Source: Methylobacterium sp. J-090 (GTDB lineage Bacteria > Pseudomonadota > Alphaproteobacteria > Rhizobiales > Beijerinckiaceae). Taken from it: 64,000 nt of DNA. Each line of letters opens with the position of its first letter. The stretch's first letter is position 1. The DNA lies in assembly GCF_022829345.1 (NCBI RefSeq), contig NZ_JAKSXV010000044.1, positions 1 to 64,000 on the forward strand, in the 5' to 3' direction. Below are positions 16,918 to 26,184 of the stretch, in pieces. The notes below the pieces were generated by a model, which saw only the letters and a list, made by a program, of their open reading frames with translations, was not told the DNA's origin and did not search any database. The translations under genes and the position numbers were made by a program.

Positions 16918-18525
16918 ATGAAGAACGGCTTTCGCCAATCCATGGCCTGGCTCCACACCTGGGCCGGCCTCGTGGTCGGGTGGGTGCTGCTGGCGGTGTT
17001 CGTGACCGGCACGGCGAGCTACTACCGCGCCGACATCTCGCACTGGATGCGGCCGGAACTGCATCAGGCCCCGGCCGCCACCGATCCGGTCTCCCTGGCC
17101 CGGGCCGCCGAGATCGGCGTCGCCCACATGGTCGAGCACGCGGGCAATGCGCGGACCTGGTTCATCGGCCTGCCCCGGGCCGAGAGCCCGGTCCTCGACC
17201 TGTTCTGGCGCACGAAGCCCGGCACCCCGCCGGGCCACGCGGTCCTCGATCCGCGGACGGGCGCGCCCGCGCAGGTGCGCGACACCAAGGGCGGCGACTT
17301 CCTCTACCGCTTCCACTTCGAGCTTCACATGGCGCCCCTCTGGGGCCGCTGGATCGTCGGCATCTGCGCCATGATCATGTTGGTGGCCATCGTCTCCGGC
17401 ATCATCACGCACCGGCGCATCTTCTCGGATTTCTTCACCCTGCGGCGGGACAAGGCGGCCCAGCGCGGCTGGCTCGACGCCCACAACGTCACGGGTGTCC
17501 TCGCCCTGCCGTTCCACCTGATGATCACCTATACGGGCGTCGTCACGCTCGCGGTGATGTACATGCCGTGGGGCGTCACCACGGCCTATCGCGGCGACAA
17601 CCAGACCTTCTACGCCGAGAGCGGCCAGATCACCGCCCAGCGTCCCGCCCTCGGCCGGCCGGGGCAACTCGCGCCCATCGGGCCGATGGTGGCCCGGGCC
17701 GTGGCGATGGTGCCCGAGCCCCTCGAGCGCCTGTCCGTCGTCAACCCGAAGGACGCCAACGCCACGGTGGTGGCGGTGTTCGAGGAGCCGCACGGCCTGT
17801 CGCACGCCCATCCGCAGATCGCCTTCGACGGCACCACCGGGGCCGTCGTGGAGGTCCTGCAGGGCGGCCTCAAGCCGGCCGCCAAGACCTTCACCACCCT
17901 GGTCGGCCTGCACGAGGCGCACTTCGCCGGCACCGCACTGCGGGCGCTGTTCTTCCTGTGCGGGCTCATGGGCTGCGCCATGGTGGCGTCGGGCCTGATC
18001 CTGTGGTCGGTGGCGCGCCTGCCCAAACCCGGGACGCGGCCGTTCCTCGGCCTGCGGATCGTCCAGGCCCTCAACATCGGCACCGTGACGGGCCTTCCGG
18101 GGGGCATCGCGGCCTACTTCCTCGCCAACCGGCTCCTGCCCGTCGCCTTCGCGGACCGGGCCGACTGGGAGATCCGCGCGTTCTTCGCGATTTGGATCCT
18201 CGCCGCCCTGCTTCCCCTCGCGCGACCGCAGCGCCGGGCCTGGGTCGAGGCGATGGCGGCTTTGGCCGCCCTTACCCTCGCGGTGCCGGTGATCGACGTC
18301 CTGACGATCCCCGCCCATCCCCTTCGCTTCGGACTGGGCGAGCCGGCGCTGTTCCTGTGGTTCGACGGCGTCCTCGTCGCCCTGGCGGCCCTGTTCGCCG
18401 TCTGCGCCCGCAAGATCGCCCGCTACGAGGGACCGCGCCCGAAGCGGCGGACATCGCCCGCCGAGGCGCCTCGCGCCCGTGCGGCACCCGCCGAGCGGCG
18501 GCCGGCGATGACTTCCCTGTCGTGA
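16918..18525 (+). CDS. PepSY-associated transmembrane protein, probable siderophore-iron utilisation partner
   Basis: This 535-residue inner-membrane protein starts WLHTWAGLVVGWVLL, the usual first helix of the PepSY_TM family. It has about five to seven further helices (including about 145–170, 200–225, 340–365, 380–400 and 420–500) and large periplasmic loops between them. Members often follow TonB siderophore receptors and are thought to act in ferric-siderophore reduction or uptake; that role is inferred from context here. Conserved histidines in helices (HTWAG, HFELHMAP, HNVTGVLALPFH) could bind haem or metal. The 18-base gap from the receptor indicates co-transcription. Confidence 0.88.
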   Translation: MKNGFRQSMAWLHTWAGLVVGWVLLAVFVTGTASYYRADISHWMRPELHQAPAATDPVSLARAAEIGVAHMVEHAGNARTWFIGLPRAESPVLDLFWRTKPGTPPGHAVLDPRTGAPAQVRDTKGGDFLYRFHFELHMAPLWGRWIVGICAMIMLVAIVSGIITHRRIFSDFFTLRRDKAAQRGWLDAHNVTGVLALPFHLMITYTGVVTLAVMYMPWGVTTAYRGDNQTFYAESGQITAQRPALGRPGQLAPIGPMVARAVAMVPEPLERLSVVNPKDANATVVAVFEEPHGLSHAHPQIAFDGTTGAVVEVLQGGLKPAAKTFTTLVGLHEAHFAGTALRALFFLCGLMGCAMVASGLILWSVARLPKPGTRPFLGLRIVQALNIGTVTGLPGGIAAYFLANRLLPVAFADRADWEIRAFFAIWILAALLPLARPQRRAWVEAMAALAALTLAVPVIDVLTIPAHPLRFGLGEPALFLWFDGVLVALAALFAVCARKIARYEGPRPKRRTSPAEAPRARAAPAERRPAMTSLS

Positions 18526-18600
18526 CCTGACCCGTCGTGACCCGATCGGGCGCCCTCCGGCGGCCGGCCGGGTCGCGGGGCGGTGGAAGGACGGATCGGA

Positions 18601-19500
18601 TCAGGCGGTCAGGCGGAACGCGGGTTCGAGCAGGCCGCGCGCGCCGATGCCGACGAGGAGGGTGCGTCCGTGCGCCGAGTCGGCGGCGCGCGCGTCGTCG
18701 TCCATGCCCTCGTAGGCGGAGGTGACGAGGAGGTGGTCGAGGTCGCGCCCGGCGAAGGTCGGGCAGGTCGGCTGGCGCGGCGGTACCGGGACGGTGCGGA
18801 CCCGGTCGCCGGCCGGGCTGTAGGCGTCGAGGCAGGCGGCGCCGAACCGCGCCGTCCAGATCAGCCCCCGTTCGTCCACCGCCGCCCCGTCGATGCCGCC
18901 GGGTCCGTCGCCGTGGTGATAGTGCATCCGGGGCTCGCCCGTCGGCAGGCCCGTGGCCGGATCGACGGCGACGCGCTGGAGGACGCCCGCCTTCGTATCC
19001 ACGAAGTACCCGGTCGCGCCGTCGGGCGAGAACGCGAGGCCGTTCGGGATCGTGATGTTGGCCCACAGCCGGGTCACCCGGGTGCCGGCGACGTGATAGA
19101 TCGCGCCGCGGCCCCGCTCGGCGTCGCGCGCCATGGTGCCGATCCACAGGGCGCCGCTCGGGTGGACTCGACCGTCATTGGCGCGCGTGCCGGCATCGTC
19201 CGCTTCGAGCGCGCAGTGGCGCGTCAGGCGCCCGTCCGCGAGGGTGCGGATGTAGAGGCCGTCCTCGGCGGCGAGGAGCTGGCGCGCGCCGTCGATGGCG
19301 GCGATGTCGCTCGCCATGAACGGGAGGTCGTGGACCCTGGCGGGACCGGCGCCCTCGGCGAGCGGCAGCTCGTAGAGGCGGCATTCCAGGATATCGACCC
19401 ACCACGCCGTGTCCGTCGCCGGATCGTAGCTCGGTCCCTCCCCGAGGTGGCACCGGGGGGCATCGAGAACGCGGATCGTCGGTTCGGCCGTCACATCCAT
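18601..19500 (-). CDS. SMP-30/gluconolactonase/LRE-family sugar lactonase
   Basis: This 299-residue protein starts at ATG 19500. It has the six-bladed propeller features of the SMP-30 family: HLGEGPSYDPATDTAWWVD (metal-ligand Glu), TRANDGRVHPSGALWIGTM (ligand Asn/Asp region), IPNGLAFSPDG (ligand Asn) and GGIDGAAVDERGLIWTA (ligand Asp). These enzymes hydrolyse aldonolactones with a divalent metal. The substrate is not evident; no sugar dehydrogenase lies beside it. It is convergent with the PepSY gene and seems monocistronic. Confidence 0.9.
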   Translation of the reverse strand: MDVTAEPTIRVLDAPRCHLGEGPSYDPATDTAWWVDILECRLYELPLAEGAGPARVHDLPFMASDIAAIDGARQLLAAEDGLYIRTLADGRLTRHCALEADDAGTRANDGRVHPSGALWIGTMARDAERGRGAIYHVAGTRVTRLWANITIPNGLAFSPDGATGYFVDTKAGVLQRVAVDPATGLPTGEPRMHYHHGDGPGGIDGAAVDERGLIWTARFGAACLDAYSPAGDRVRTVPVPPRQPTCPTFAGRDLDHLLVTSAYEGMDDDARAADSAHGRTLLVGIGARGLLEPAFRLTA

Positions 19501-19883
19501 CTCCCCGTCTGATCCGCGGTCGATGACGCCCGCGTGCCGGCGAAAGTTCCTTTGCGATCAGGACGAAAGGCCGAACGGTTGCATCGGGCCGAACACGTTC
19601 GAAAGGGGGCGAAAGTCCCATGATTGCGGGCGGCGCGGCGTCTCACCCCATGCCGGGACCCTGACAAAAACCGCCCTTTGTGAAGTCTTGCCGGGCCTCG
19701 TCGCGATTTGGCTAACACTCCGTCAAGACTTGGACATTATTGCAAACCATACGCTCAGCCGGCCACCGAGACGATCCTGCGGGATCGGACCGGCCGGCAT
19801 GCACCTCCCTCCCCCGATCGTCGTCATCGTCCGCATCCGGCCCGGCACTGCGTCGGCTTGGCGGCAACCACAGGATCTGAACC
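19501..19883. other. Intergenic region, divergent promoters; no gene seen
   Basis: The 383 bases separate the lactonase gene (minus) from the small gene ahead of glpD (plus). A moderately AT-rich patch lies around 19660–19760. I recognise no riboswitch, strong hairpin or gene. Confidence 0.4.
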
Positions 19884-20129
19884 GTGAGCTTCACCGTCCA
19901 CGCGCGGGTTTCGCTGCGCGCGCTCTCCTATCAGCACGGTTCGATCGTCAGTGCCCTGGAGCAGGGGCTGTCCCTCCTCACCGCCGGCATGTCCGATGTC
20001 CGCATCGTCGATTCCGCTGGCCGCAGCCACAGCCCGACGACGCTCTACGCGCAGCTCTTCGGGCCCCGCGCCGCCGTGGCCGCGCCGCCCGTCGAGCGCG
20101 ATGCGGCGGCCCTGCCCCTCGCCGCCTGA
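19884..20129 (+). CDS. Small conserved-looking protein of unknown function upstream of glpD
   Basis: This 81-residue frame starts at GTG 19884 with AGGATC upstream. The protein begins MSFTVHARVSLRALSYQHGS and has a soluble alpha/beta look with an Ala/Pro-rich tail; no membrane segment or known motif is visible. Codon use (strong third-position G/C) resembles real genes nearby. It precedes glpD by 128 bases on the same strand and could share its promoter. I do not recognise a family, and it may also be a chance frame. Confidence 0.5.
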   Translation: MSFTVHARVSLRALSYQHGSIVSALEQGLSLLTAGMSDVRIVDSAGRSHSPTTLYAQLFGPRAAVAAPPVERDAAALPLAA

Positions 20130-20257
20130 GACCGGGCTTTCCGAGACCAGGCTCTTCCCGGTGGACGACCGCGCGCTCCGCATGGAAGGATGCGGCGCGG
20201 TCCCGGGCTCGTCATGAGTGATGCCGGCCGAAGGGACCGCCCCAGCCCGGAGCGCTC

Positions 20258-21781
20258 GTGACGGCTGCCGCCGACCTGCCCGATCCCTACGACCTCGCCA
20301 TCATCGGCGGCGGGGTGAACGGCTGCGGCATCGCCCGCGACGCGGCCGGGCGCGGCGCGCGGGTGGTCCTGTTCGAGCAGGGCGACCTCGCGGGTGCCAC
20401 CTCCTCGGCCTCGACGAAGCTCATCCACGGCGGCCTGCGCTACCTCGAACACGGGTCGTTCCGCCTCGTGCGCGAAGCCCTCGTCGAGCGCGAGGTCCTG
20501 TGGGGGATGGCCCCGCACATCGTCCGGCCCCTGCGCTTCGTCCTGCCGCAGATGCCGGGGCGGCGCCCGGCCTGGCTCCTGCGACTCGGTCTGCTCCTCT
20601 ACGACCACCTCGGCGGCCGCCGGCACCTGCCCCCGACCCGCACCTTCGATCTCACCCGCGATCCGGCCGGGACGCCCCTGAGGGTCGGCCTGTCGCGCGC
20701 CTTCGCGTATTCCGATTGCTGGGTGGACGATGCCCGCCTCGTCGTCCTGAACGCCGTCGACGCCGCCGAGCGCGGTGCCGCGATCCGCACCCGCACGAAG
20801 GTGGTGCGGGCCCGGCGCGATGGGGACCTCTGGACCGTCACGACCCGCGCGGCGGACGGCGCGACCGGCGACGTGCGGGCCCGCGCCCTCGTCAACGCCG
20901 CCGGCCCCTGGGTCGCCGACGTGTCGTCGCGGATCGCCGGGCGCAACGCCGCCGCCGGCATCCGCCTCGTCCAAGGCAGCCACATCGTGGTGCCGGCCCT
21001 GTTCACGCACGATCAGGCCTACCTCTTCCAGAACCGCGACGGGCGCATCGTCTTCGCGATTCCCTACGAGGGCGCCTTCACCCTCATTGGCACCACCGAC
21101 CGGGACTATGTCGGCGATCCGGCCCAGGTCCGGGCCGGCCCCGAGGAGATCGCCTATCTCTGCGCGGCCGCGAGCGAGTATTTCGATGCACCCGTGCGGG
21201 TGCCGGACGTGGTCTGGAGCTTCTCCGGCGTGCGCCCGCTCCACGACGACGGCGCCGGCGCGGCGCAGGCCGCTACGCGCGACTACGTCCTCGACCTCGA
21301 ACGGCCGGACGGCCTGGCACCGCTCCTGTCGATCTTCGGCGGCAAGATCACGACCTATCGCCGGCTCGCCGAGCACGCGCTGGCGCGCCTCGCGCCCCAC
21401 CTCCCCTGCCTGGGGCGAGCCCCCTGGACCGCCGCAAGCCCGCTGCCCGGCGGCGACTTTCCCCGCGACGGGTCTCGCGCCGTGGTGGACGGCCTCCGCG
21501 ACGCCTATCCCTGGCTCGCGCCGGATCACGCCGCGCGGCTCGTGCGCGCCTACGGCACCCGCGCCGCCGCGATCCTCGGGGAGGCGACGAGTCTCGCCGA
21601 CCTCGGCGGCGTCCTCGGGGCCGACCTGACCCGGGCGGAGGTCGATCACCTCGTGGCCCGCGAATGGGCGCGTACCGCCGACGACGTGCTGTGGCGCCGC
21701 TCGAAGCTCGGCCTGCGCTTCCGGCCCGCCGAGATCGCCGCCCTCGAGGCCCATCTCGCCCGCGCGACCTGCGCGGCCTGA
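20258..21781 (+). CDS. glpD: Aerobic glycerol-3-phosphate dehydrogenase
   Basis: This 507-residue FAD enzyme oxidises glycerol 3-phosphate to dihydroxyacetone phosphate and passes electrons to quinone at the inner membrane. The FAD dinucleotide motif is IIGGGVNGCGIARDAAGRG (about 15–33), followed by STKLIHGGLRYLE, the family's most conserved stretch. Further family segments are PYEGAFTLIGTTD and SIFGGKITTYRRLAE, with a C-terminal helical domain. Length matches bacterial GlpD. The GTG start at 20258 gives the family N-terminus. It lies 24 bases upstream of glpK, forming a glycerol-use operon without visible glpF or regulator. Confidence 0.95.
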   Translation: MTAAADLPDPYDLAIIGGGVNGCGIARDAAGRGARVVLFEQGDLAGATSSASTKLIHGGLRYLEHGSFRLVREALVEREVLWGMAPHIVRPLRFVLPQMPGRRPAWLLRLGLLLYDHLGGRRHLPPTRTFDLTRDPAGTPLRVGLSRAFAYSDCWVDDARLVVLNAVDAAERGAAIRTRTKVVRARRDGDLWTVTTRAADGATGDVRARALVNAAGPWVADVSSRIAGRNAAAGIRLVQGSHIVVPALFTHDQAYLFQNRDGRIVFAIPYEGAFTLIGTTDRDYVGDPAQVRAGPEEIAYLCAAASEYFDAPVRVPDVVWSFSGVRPLHDDGAGAAQAATRDYVLDLERPDGLAPLLSIFGGKITTYRRLAEHALARLAPHLPCLGRAPWTAASPLPGGDFPRDGSRAVVDGLRDAYPWLAPDHAARLVRAYGTRAAAILGEATSLADLGGVLGADLTRAEVDHLVAREWARTADDVLWRRSKLGLRFRPAEIAALEAHLARATCAA

Positions 21782-21805
21782 ATCCGGAACGGAGGCCCGC
21801 CCCGC

Positions 21806-23329
21806 ATGACGACGTTCGTTCTCGCCATCGACCAGGGCACCACCTCGACGCGGGCCATGCTGTTCCGGCCCGACCTGTCTGTGGCGGACGTGGCGCAGGC
21901 CGAGATCGCGCAGGCCTATCCGGCCTCGGGCTGGGTCGAACACGATCCGGAGGGCATCTGGGCCAGCGTGCTCACCACCGTGCGGGCCGTGCTGGCGCGG
22001 GCCGGGGTGCCGGCGGCGTCGGTGGCCGCGCTCGGCATCACCAACCAGCGCGAGACGACCGTGATCTGGGACCGGGCGACCGGTGCGCCGATCCATCCGG
22101 CCCTGGTCTGGCAGGACCGGCGCACGGCCGACCTCTGCGCGCGCCTGAAGGCGGAGGGCCACGAGCCGCTCGTCACCGCCCGCACCGGCCTCATCCTCGA
22201 TCCGTACTTCTCGGCCACCAAGATCGCGTGGCTCCTCGACGCCGTGCCGGGCGCCCGCGCCCGGGCCGAGCGCGGCGACCTCGCCTTCGGCACCGTGGAT
22301 TCGTGGCTGCTGTGGCGGCTCACCGGCGGCCTCCACGCCACCGACGCCACCAACGCCGCCCGCACCGCCCTGTTCGACATCCATCGCGGCGCCTGGGACG
22401 ACGACCTGCTCGCCCTGTTCCGGATCCCCCGCGCCCTGCTGCCGGAAGTCCGCGACTGCGCCGGGGATTTCGGCGCGACCCGGCCCGATCTGTTCGGCGC
22501 CGCGATCCCGATCCGCGGGGTGGCCGGCGACCAGCAGGCGGCCACCATCGGGCAGGCGTGCTTCTCGCCCGGCATGGTCAAGGCCACCTACGGCACCGGC
22601 TGCTTCGCACTCCTCAACACCGGCCCGGAGGCGCGCGCCTCCCGCAACAGGCTCCTCACCACCATCGCCTACCAGTTCGCCGGGCAGCGCACCTACGCCC
22701 TCGAAGGCTCGATCTTCGTGGCGGGTGCGGCCGTCCAATGGCTGCGCGACGGCCTCGGCCTCATCCGCGACGCCGCCGAGAGCGGGCCGCTGGCGGCGGG
22801 GGCCGATCCCGCCTCGGACGTCTACCTCGTGCCCGCCTTCGTCGGCCTCGGCGCGCCCTACTGGGAGCCCGACGTACGCGGCGCCCTGTTCGGCCTCGCC
22901 CGCGATACGGGCCCGAAGGATTTCGCCCGCGCGGCCCTGGAGAGCGTCTGCTACCAGACCCACGATCTCCTGGAAGCCATGCGGGCCGACTGGCCGAGCC
23001 CCGAGACCGGAACCGTCCTGCGGGCCGATGGCGGGATGGCCGCCTCGGACTGGACCCTGCAGCGCCTCGCCGATCTCCTCGGCGTCCCGGTGGACCGGCC
23101 GATGGTGCGGGAGACCACGGCCCTTGGCGCCGCTTATCTCGCCGGCTGGAATGCCGGGCTCTATCCCGAGCCGGCGGAGTTCGCGCGGGCCTGGAGCCTG
23201 GAGCGCCGGTTCACGCCGGCGATGCCGGAGACCGACCGGGCCCGGCGCCTCGATGGCTGGCACCGGGCCGTGCGGGCCTTGCGCGGCATGCGGGCTCCGG
23301 TGGCGCCGCCCGAGACCATAATGCCTTAA
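21806..23329 (+). CDS. glpK: Glycerol kinase
   Basis: This 507-residue FGGY kinase phosphorylates glycerol with ATP. The N-terminus has [14 protein letters not shown] (phosphate-binding), [24 protein letters not shown] and the [19 protein letters not shown] glycerol-binding segment. The C-terminal domain has [39 protein letters not shown] and [11 protein letters not shown]. All are hallmark GlpK motifs and length is normal. It follows glpD by 24 bases. The stop is followed 64 bases later by the first gene of the glycan-like operon, which may start from its own promoter. Confidence 0.96.
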   Translation: MTTFVLAIDQGTTSTRAMLFRPDLSVADVAQAEIAQAYPASGWVEHDPEGIWASVLTTVRAVLARAGVPAASVAALGITNQRETTVIWDRATGAPIHPALVWQDRRTADLCARLKAEGHEPLVTARTGLILDPYFSATKIAWLLDAVPGARARAERGDLAFGTVDSWLLWRLTGGLHATDATNAARTALFDIHRGAWDDDLLALFRIPRALLPEVRDCAGDFGATRPDLFGAAIPIRGVAGDQQAATIGQACFSPGMVKATYGTGCFALLNTGPEARASRNRLLTTIAYQFAGQRTYALEGSIFVAGAAVQWLRDGLGLIRDAAESGPLAAGADPASDVYLVPAFVGLGAPYWEPDVRGALFGLARDTGPKDFARAALESVCYQTHDLLEAMRADWPSPETGTVLRADGGMAASDWTLQRLADLLGVPVDRPMVRETTALGAAYLAGWNAGLYPEPAEFARAWSLERRFTPAMPETDRARRLDGWHRAVRALRGMRAPVAPPETIMP

Positions 23330-23392
23330 GGGTTCTTGGTTAATGCCCGGGGTGGTGGGCCGCCGGCCCGGCGCGGAGCGAGGGGCATAGGC

Positions 23393-25348
23393 ATGGCTGA
23401 TGGGCGGGCCCGCATCCTCGTTCTCATCCCGTGTTACCGCTGCGCCGACCAGATCGGCCGGGTGGTGGCGCGCCTGGACGAGGCCGCGCTTCCGGAGGTC
23501 GCCCACGTCCTCGTCATCGACAACCGCTCCCCCGACGACACCGTGGCCCGCGCCCGCGAGGCCCTTGCGGCGAGCCGCCTGCCCGCCTGGACAATCCTCG
23601 TCAACGACCGCAACGTGTCCCTCGGCGGCTCGCACAAGGTCGCCTTCGCGTATGCGCGCGCGCACGGCTACAGCCACGTCCTCGTCGTTCACGGCGACGA
23701 TCAGGCGGCGCCCGCGAACTTTCGTGATCCCCTGGCCGCCGGGCTTCACCGCACCCACGATGCCGTCCTCGGCGGCCGGTTCATGCCGGGCTCGCGCCTG
23801 ACCGGGTATGGCCGCTTCCGGATCTTCGGCAACCACGTCTTCAACGCCCTGTTCCGCCTCGCCACCCGCCGGCCGATCCAGGATCTCGGCTCGGGCCTCA
23901 ACATCTACGGGCCGCGCATCCTCGCGGCCGAGGACGAGCGTTCGGCCTGCGACGACCTCACCTTCCACTGCGACCTGCTCATCACCCTGATCGCGCGCGG
24001 GCGCGACCTGCGTTACGTTCCGGTGGACTGGCGCGAGGACGATCAGGTCTCCAACGCCAAGCTGGTCCGCCAATCCTCGCGCATCCTGAAGATCCTGGCC
24101 GCCCATGCCATGGGTTTGGCGCCGCCGCGCGGCCCGGGACAGAACGCTCCGGCGGAAAGCTACACCGCCCGGATCGCCGCCGAGGGCACGTCACCAGTGG
24201 AAGAACGCCGGACGCACTGCGCCGTCTGCGGTTCGGCGGCACTTCGACCCACGGACGTCGCCTTCGCGCTTCCGGCCTATCAGGGCTGCGTGCCGCGCGA
24301 CGTCCCGGCCTCGGAGCAGCGGGTCGCCACCCTGCGGTTCGACACCTGCGCCGCCTGCGGATCGGGCCAGGTCGCCAACCCCCTGCCCGTCGCCCTCGTC
24401 TACCAGGGCGGACACGCCACGGGCCTGGGCGCGGCCTGGGACGCGCACCACGCGCGGTTGGCCGCCTTCCTCCAGGCCCACAGCCACGGCGCCATCGTCG
24501 AGTACGGTGGCGGGGCCGGCAACCTCGCCCGGCATGTCCGCCGCATCGAGACCGGTCCGGTCCGGCCGTGGTGCATCGTCGAGCCGAACCCCGTGCGCAG
24601 CGGCCCCGACATCGCCGGCCTGACCTATCGCGAGGGCTTCTTCGGCCCGGACACGCCGATCCCGCCCGAGACCGGCACCGTCCTGTTCTGCCACTGTCTC
24701 GAGCATCTGCCCGACATCGCCGGAAGCTTGCGCCACCTCGCCGCCGGACTGGCCCCGGGGCGGCGCGTGGTCATCGCTTGGCCGGACCTCGAGGATTGGA
24801 TCGACCGCGGCGTCCCCGGAGCCATCAACTGGGAACACACGATCTTCTGCCGCTTCGACACCCTCGTGGCCGCCTTTCAGGAGGCGGGCTTCGCCCTCGT
24901 CGCGCGGGAGGCCTACGGTCCGGGCCACTCGCTCTTCGCCGCCTTCGAGCGCCGCGACGGCCTGGCGCCGGTCATCCCGCGCGGCGATGCCGACGACACC
25001 CGGCGGCGCCTCGGCGCCTACGCCGAAAGCTTTCGCACGCAGGCCCGTGCCGTGGCGGCGGCCCTCGACGGAAGGCCCTACTACCTCACCCCGGCCAGCA
25101 TCTACGCCCAGGCCCTCCTGGCCGGCGGCCTGCCGGACAATTGCCTCGGCCTCGTCGACAACGCCCCGATCAAGCAGGGTCGCACCCTCTACGGCACCGG
25201 CCTGCGCGTGCACGGCCCCGAAATCCTGACGCCGGACGACATCGTGGTGATCAACGGCGGGGCCCATGGCGACGAGATCGCGCGCGGTCTCGCGGCCCTT
25301 CGCCCGGGTCTTCGCCTGCTGCACGCCGATGGGCGGGCGGCGGCATGA
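23393..25348 (+). CDS. Fusion of family-2 glycosyltransferase with zinc-binding C-methyltransferase
   Basis: This 651-residue protein starts at ATG 23393 after a GGAGCGAGGG site. Residues 1–240 form a GT-A/GT2 domain of the dolichol-phosphate-mannose-synthase type (ILVLIPCYRCADQIGRVV, VIDNRSPDDT, HGDDQAAP, DLGSGLNIYGP). Residues about 280–350 hold two CxxC pairs (CAVC, CAAC), as in the zinc-binding domain of sugar C-methyltransferases. A SAM-binding domain follows (VEYGGGAGNLARH, LFCHCLEHLPD) and then a C-terminal methyltransferase-associated domain (YLTPASIYAQALLAGG, LVDNAPIKQGRTLYGTG). It probably transfers a sugar and methylates a nucleotide- or lipid-linked sugar. It overlaps the next gene (ATGA). 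Confidence 0.88.
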   Translation: MADGRARILVLIPCYRCADQIGRVVARLDEAALPEVAHVLVIDNRSPDDTVARAREALAASRLPAWTILVNDRNVSLGGSHKVAFAYARAHGYSHVLVVHGDDQAAPANFRDPLAAGLHRTHDAVLGGRFMPGSRLTGYGRFRIFGNHVFNALFRLATRRPIQDLGSGLNIYGPRILAAEDERSACDDLTFHCDLLITLIARGRDLRYVPVDWREDDQVSNAKLVRQSSRILKILAAHAMGLAPPRGPGQNAPAESYTARIAAEGTSPVEERRTHCAVCGSAALRPTDVAFALPAYQGCVPRDVPASEQRVATLRFDTCAACGSGQVANPLPVALVYQGGHATGLGAAWDAHHARLAAFLQAHSHGAIVEYGGGAGNLARHVRRIETGPVRPWCIVEPNPVRSGPDIAGLTYREGFFGPDTPIPPETGTVLFCHCLEHLPDIAGSLRHLAAGLAPGRRVVIAWPDLEDWIDRGVPGAINWEHTIFCRFDTLVAAFQEAGFALVAREAYGPGHSLFAAFERRDGLAPVIPRGDADDTRRRLGAYAESFRTQARAVAAALDGRPYYLTPASIYAQALLAGGLPDNCLGLVDNAPIKQGRTLYGTGLRVHGPEILTPDDIVVINGGAHGDEIARGLAALRPGLRLLHADGRAAA

Positions 25349-26184
25349 GTGCGGCCGGACCCGTCAGCCAGTCCATGCCCGTCACCCAAGCCATGCCCGT
25401 CACCCTGGTGATGCCCATGGCCGGGGCCGGATCGCGCTTCGCCGCCCCTGGCCTAGACCTGCCCAATCCCCTCTTGCCCAAGCCACTCCTGCCCCTCGGC
25501 CCCGCGCCGTTCTTCGCCTGGGCGCTCGCCGGCATCGAGGCGTCGCTGAGCGTGACGACCATCGTCTGCGTGGTCCGGGCCGAGCACGTCGCCCGCCACG
25601 GTATCGACCGGCAGATCCTGGCCCGGGTCCCGCAGGCCCGCCTCGTCGTCCTCGATGCGATGACCGGCGGCGCCGCCGAGACCGCGTATCACGGGGTTCG
25701 CGCCGTGCTGGACATTCCGGGGATCGCCGAAAATCCACTGATCCTGGCCGATTGCGACGTCGCCGTGGTGGTGCCGGGCCTGCGGGCGGCCCTGAAAGCG
25801 TCCCGCGGAACCGGCGGCGGGGTCCTCACCACGTTTCCGGGCCGGGGCAACCCGGCCTACAGCTACGCGGTCCTCGACGCGCAGGGCCGCCTCACCGGGA
25901 CCGTGGAGAAGCGGGCGGCGAGCCCGCACGCCCTCGCCGGCTGCTACGGTTTCGGCCGGGCCGGCGATTTCCCGGACGCGTTCGAGGCCTACCGCCGCGC
26001 CTGCCCCTATCCCGAGACCTTCGTCAGCGGCATCTTCGACGCCATGATCGCGGCGGGCGTGCCCGTCGCCCTCGAACCCTCGACCCTGCAGGCCGGCTTC
26101 GGCACCCCGGCGGAACTCGAGACCCTCGACCGGCCGGCCCTGTTCGCGCGTCTGGGGCCACACCTGCGCGAGGCCGCGCCGTGA
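25345..26184 (+). CDS. Sugar/alcohol-phosphate nucleotidyltransferase (NTP-transferase family)
   Basis: This 279-residue protein has the nucleotide-binding signature VMPMAGAGSRF near the N-terminus, KPLLPLGPAPFFAWAL, ILADCDVAVVV (metal-binding Asp), and FPGRGNPAYSYAVLD followed by GTVEKRA. This pattern fits small nucleotidyltransferases found with kinases and HAD proteins in capsule loci, which activate a phosphorylated sugar or alcohol as an NDP derivative. The N-terminal extension repeats MPVT twice (bases about 25375–25410), so an internal ATG could also be the start. It overlaps its neighbours by four bases on both sides. Confidence 0.85.
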   Translation: MSAAGPVSQSMPVTQAMPVTLVMPMAGAGSRFAAPGLDLPNPLLPKPLLPLGPAPFFAWALAGIEASLSVTTIVCVVRAEHVARHGIDRQILARVPQARLVVLDAMTGGAAETAYHGVRAVLDIPGIAENPLILADCDVAVVVPGLRAALKASRGTGGGVLTTFPGRGNPAYSYAVLDAQGRLTGTVEKRAASPHALAGCYGFGRAGDFPDAFEAYRRACPYPETFVSGIFDAMIAAGVPVALEPSTLQAGFGTPAELETLDRPALFARLGPHLREAAP

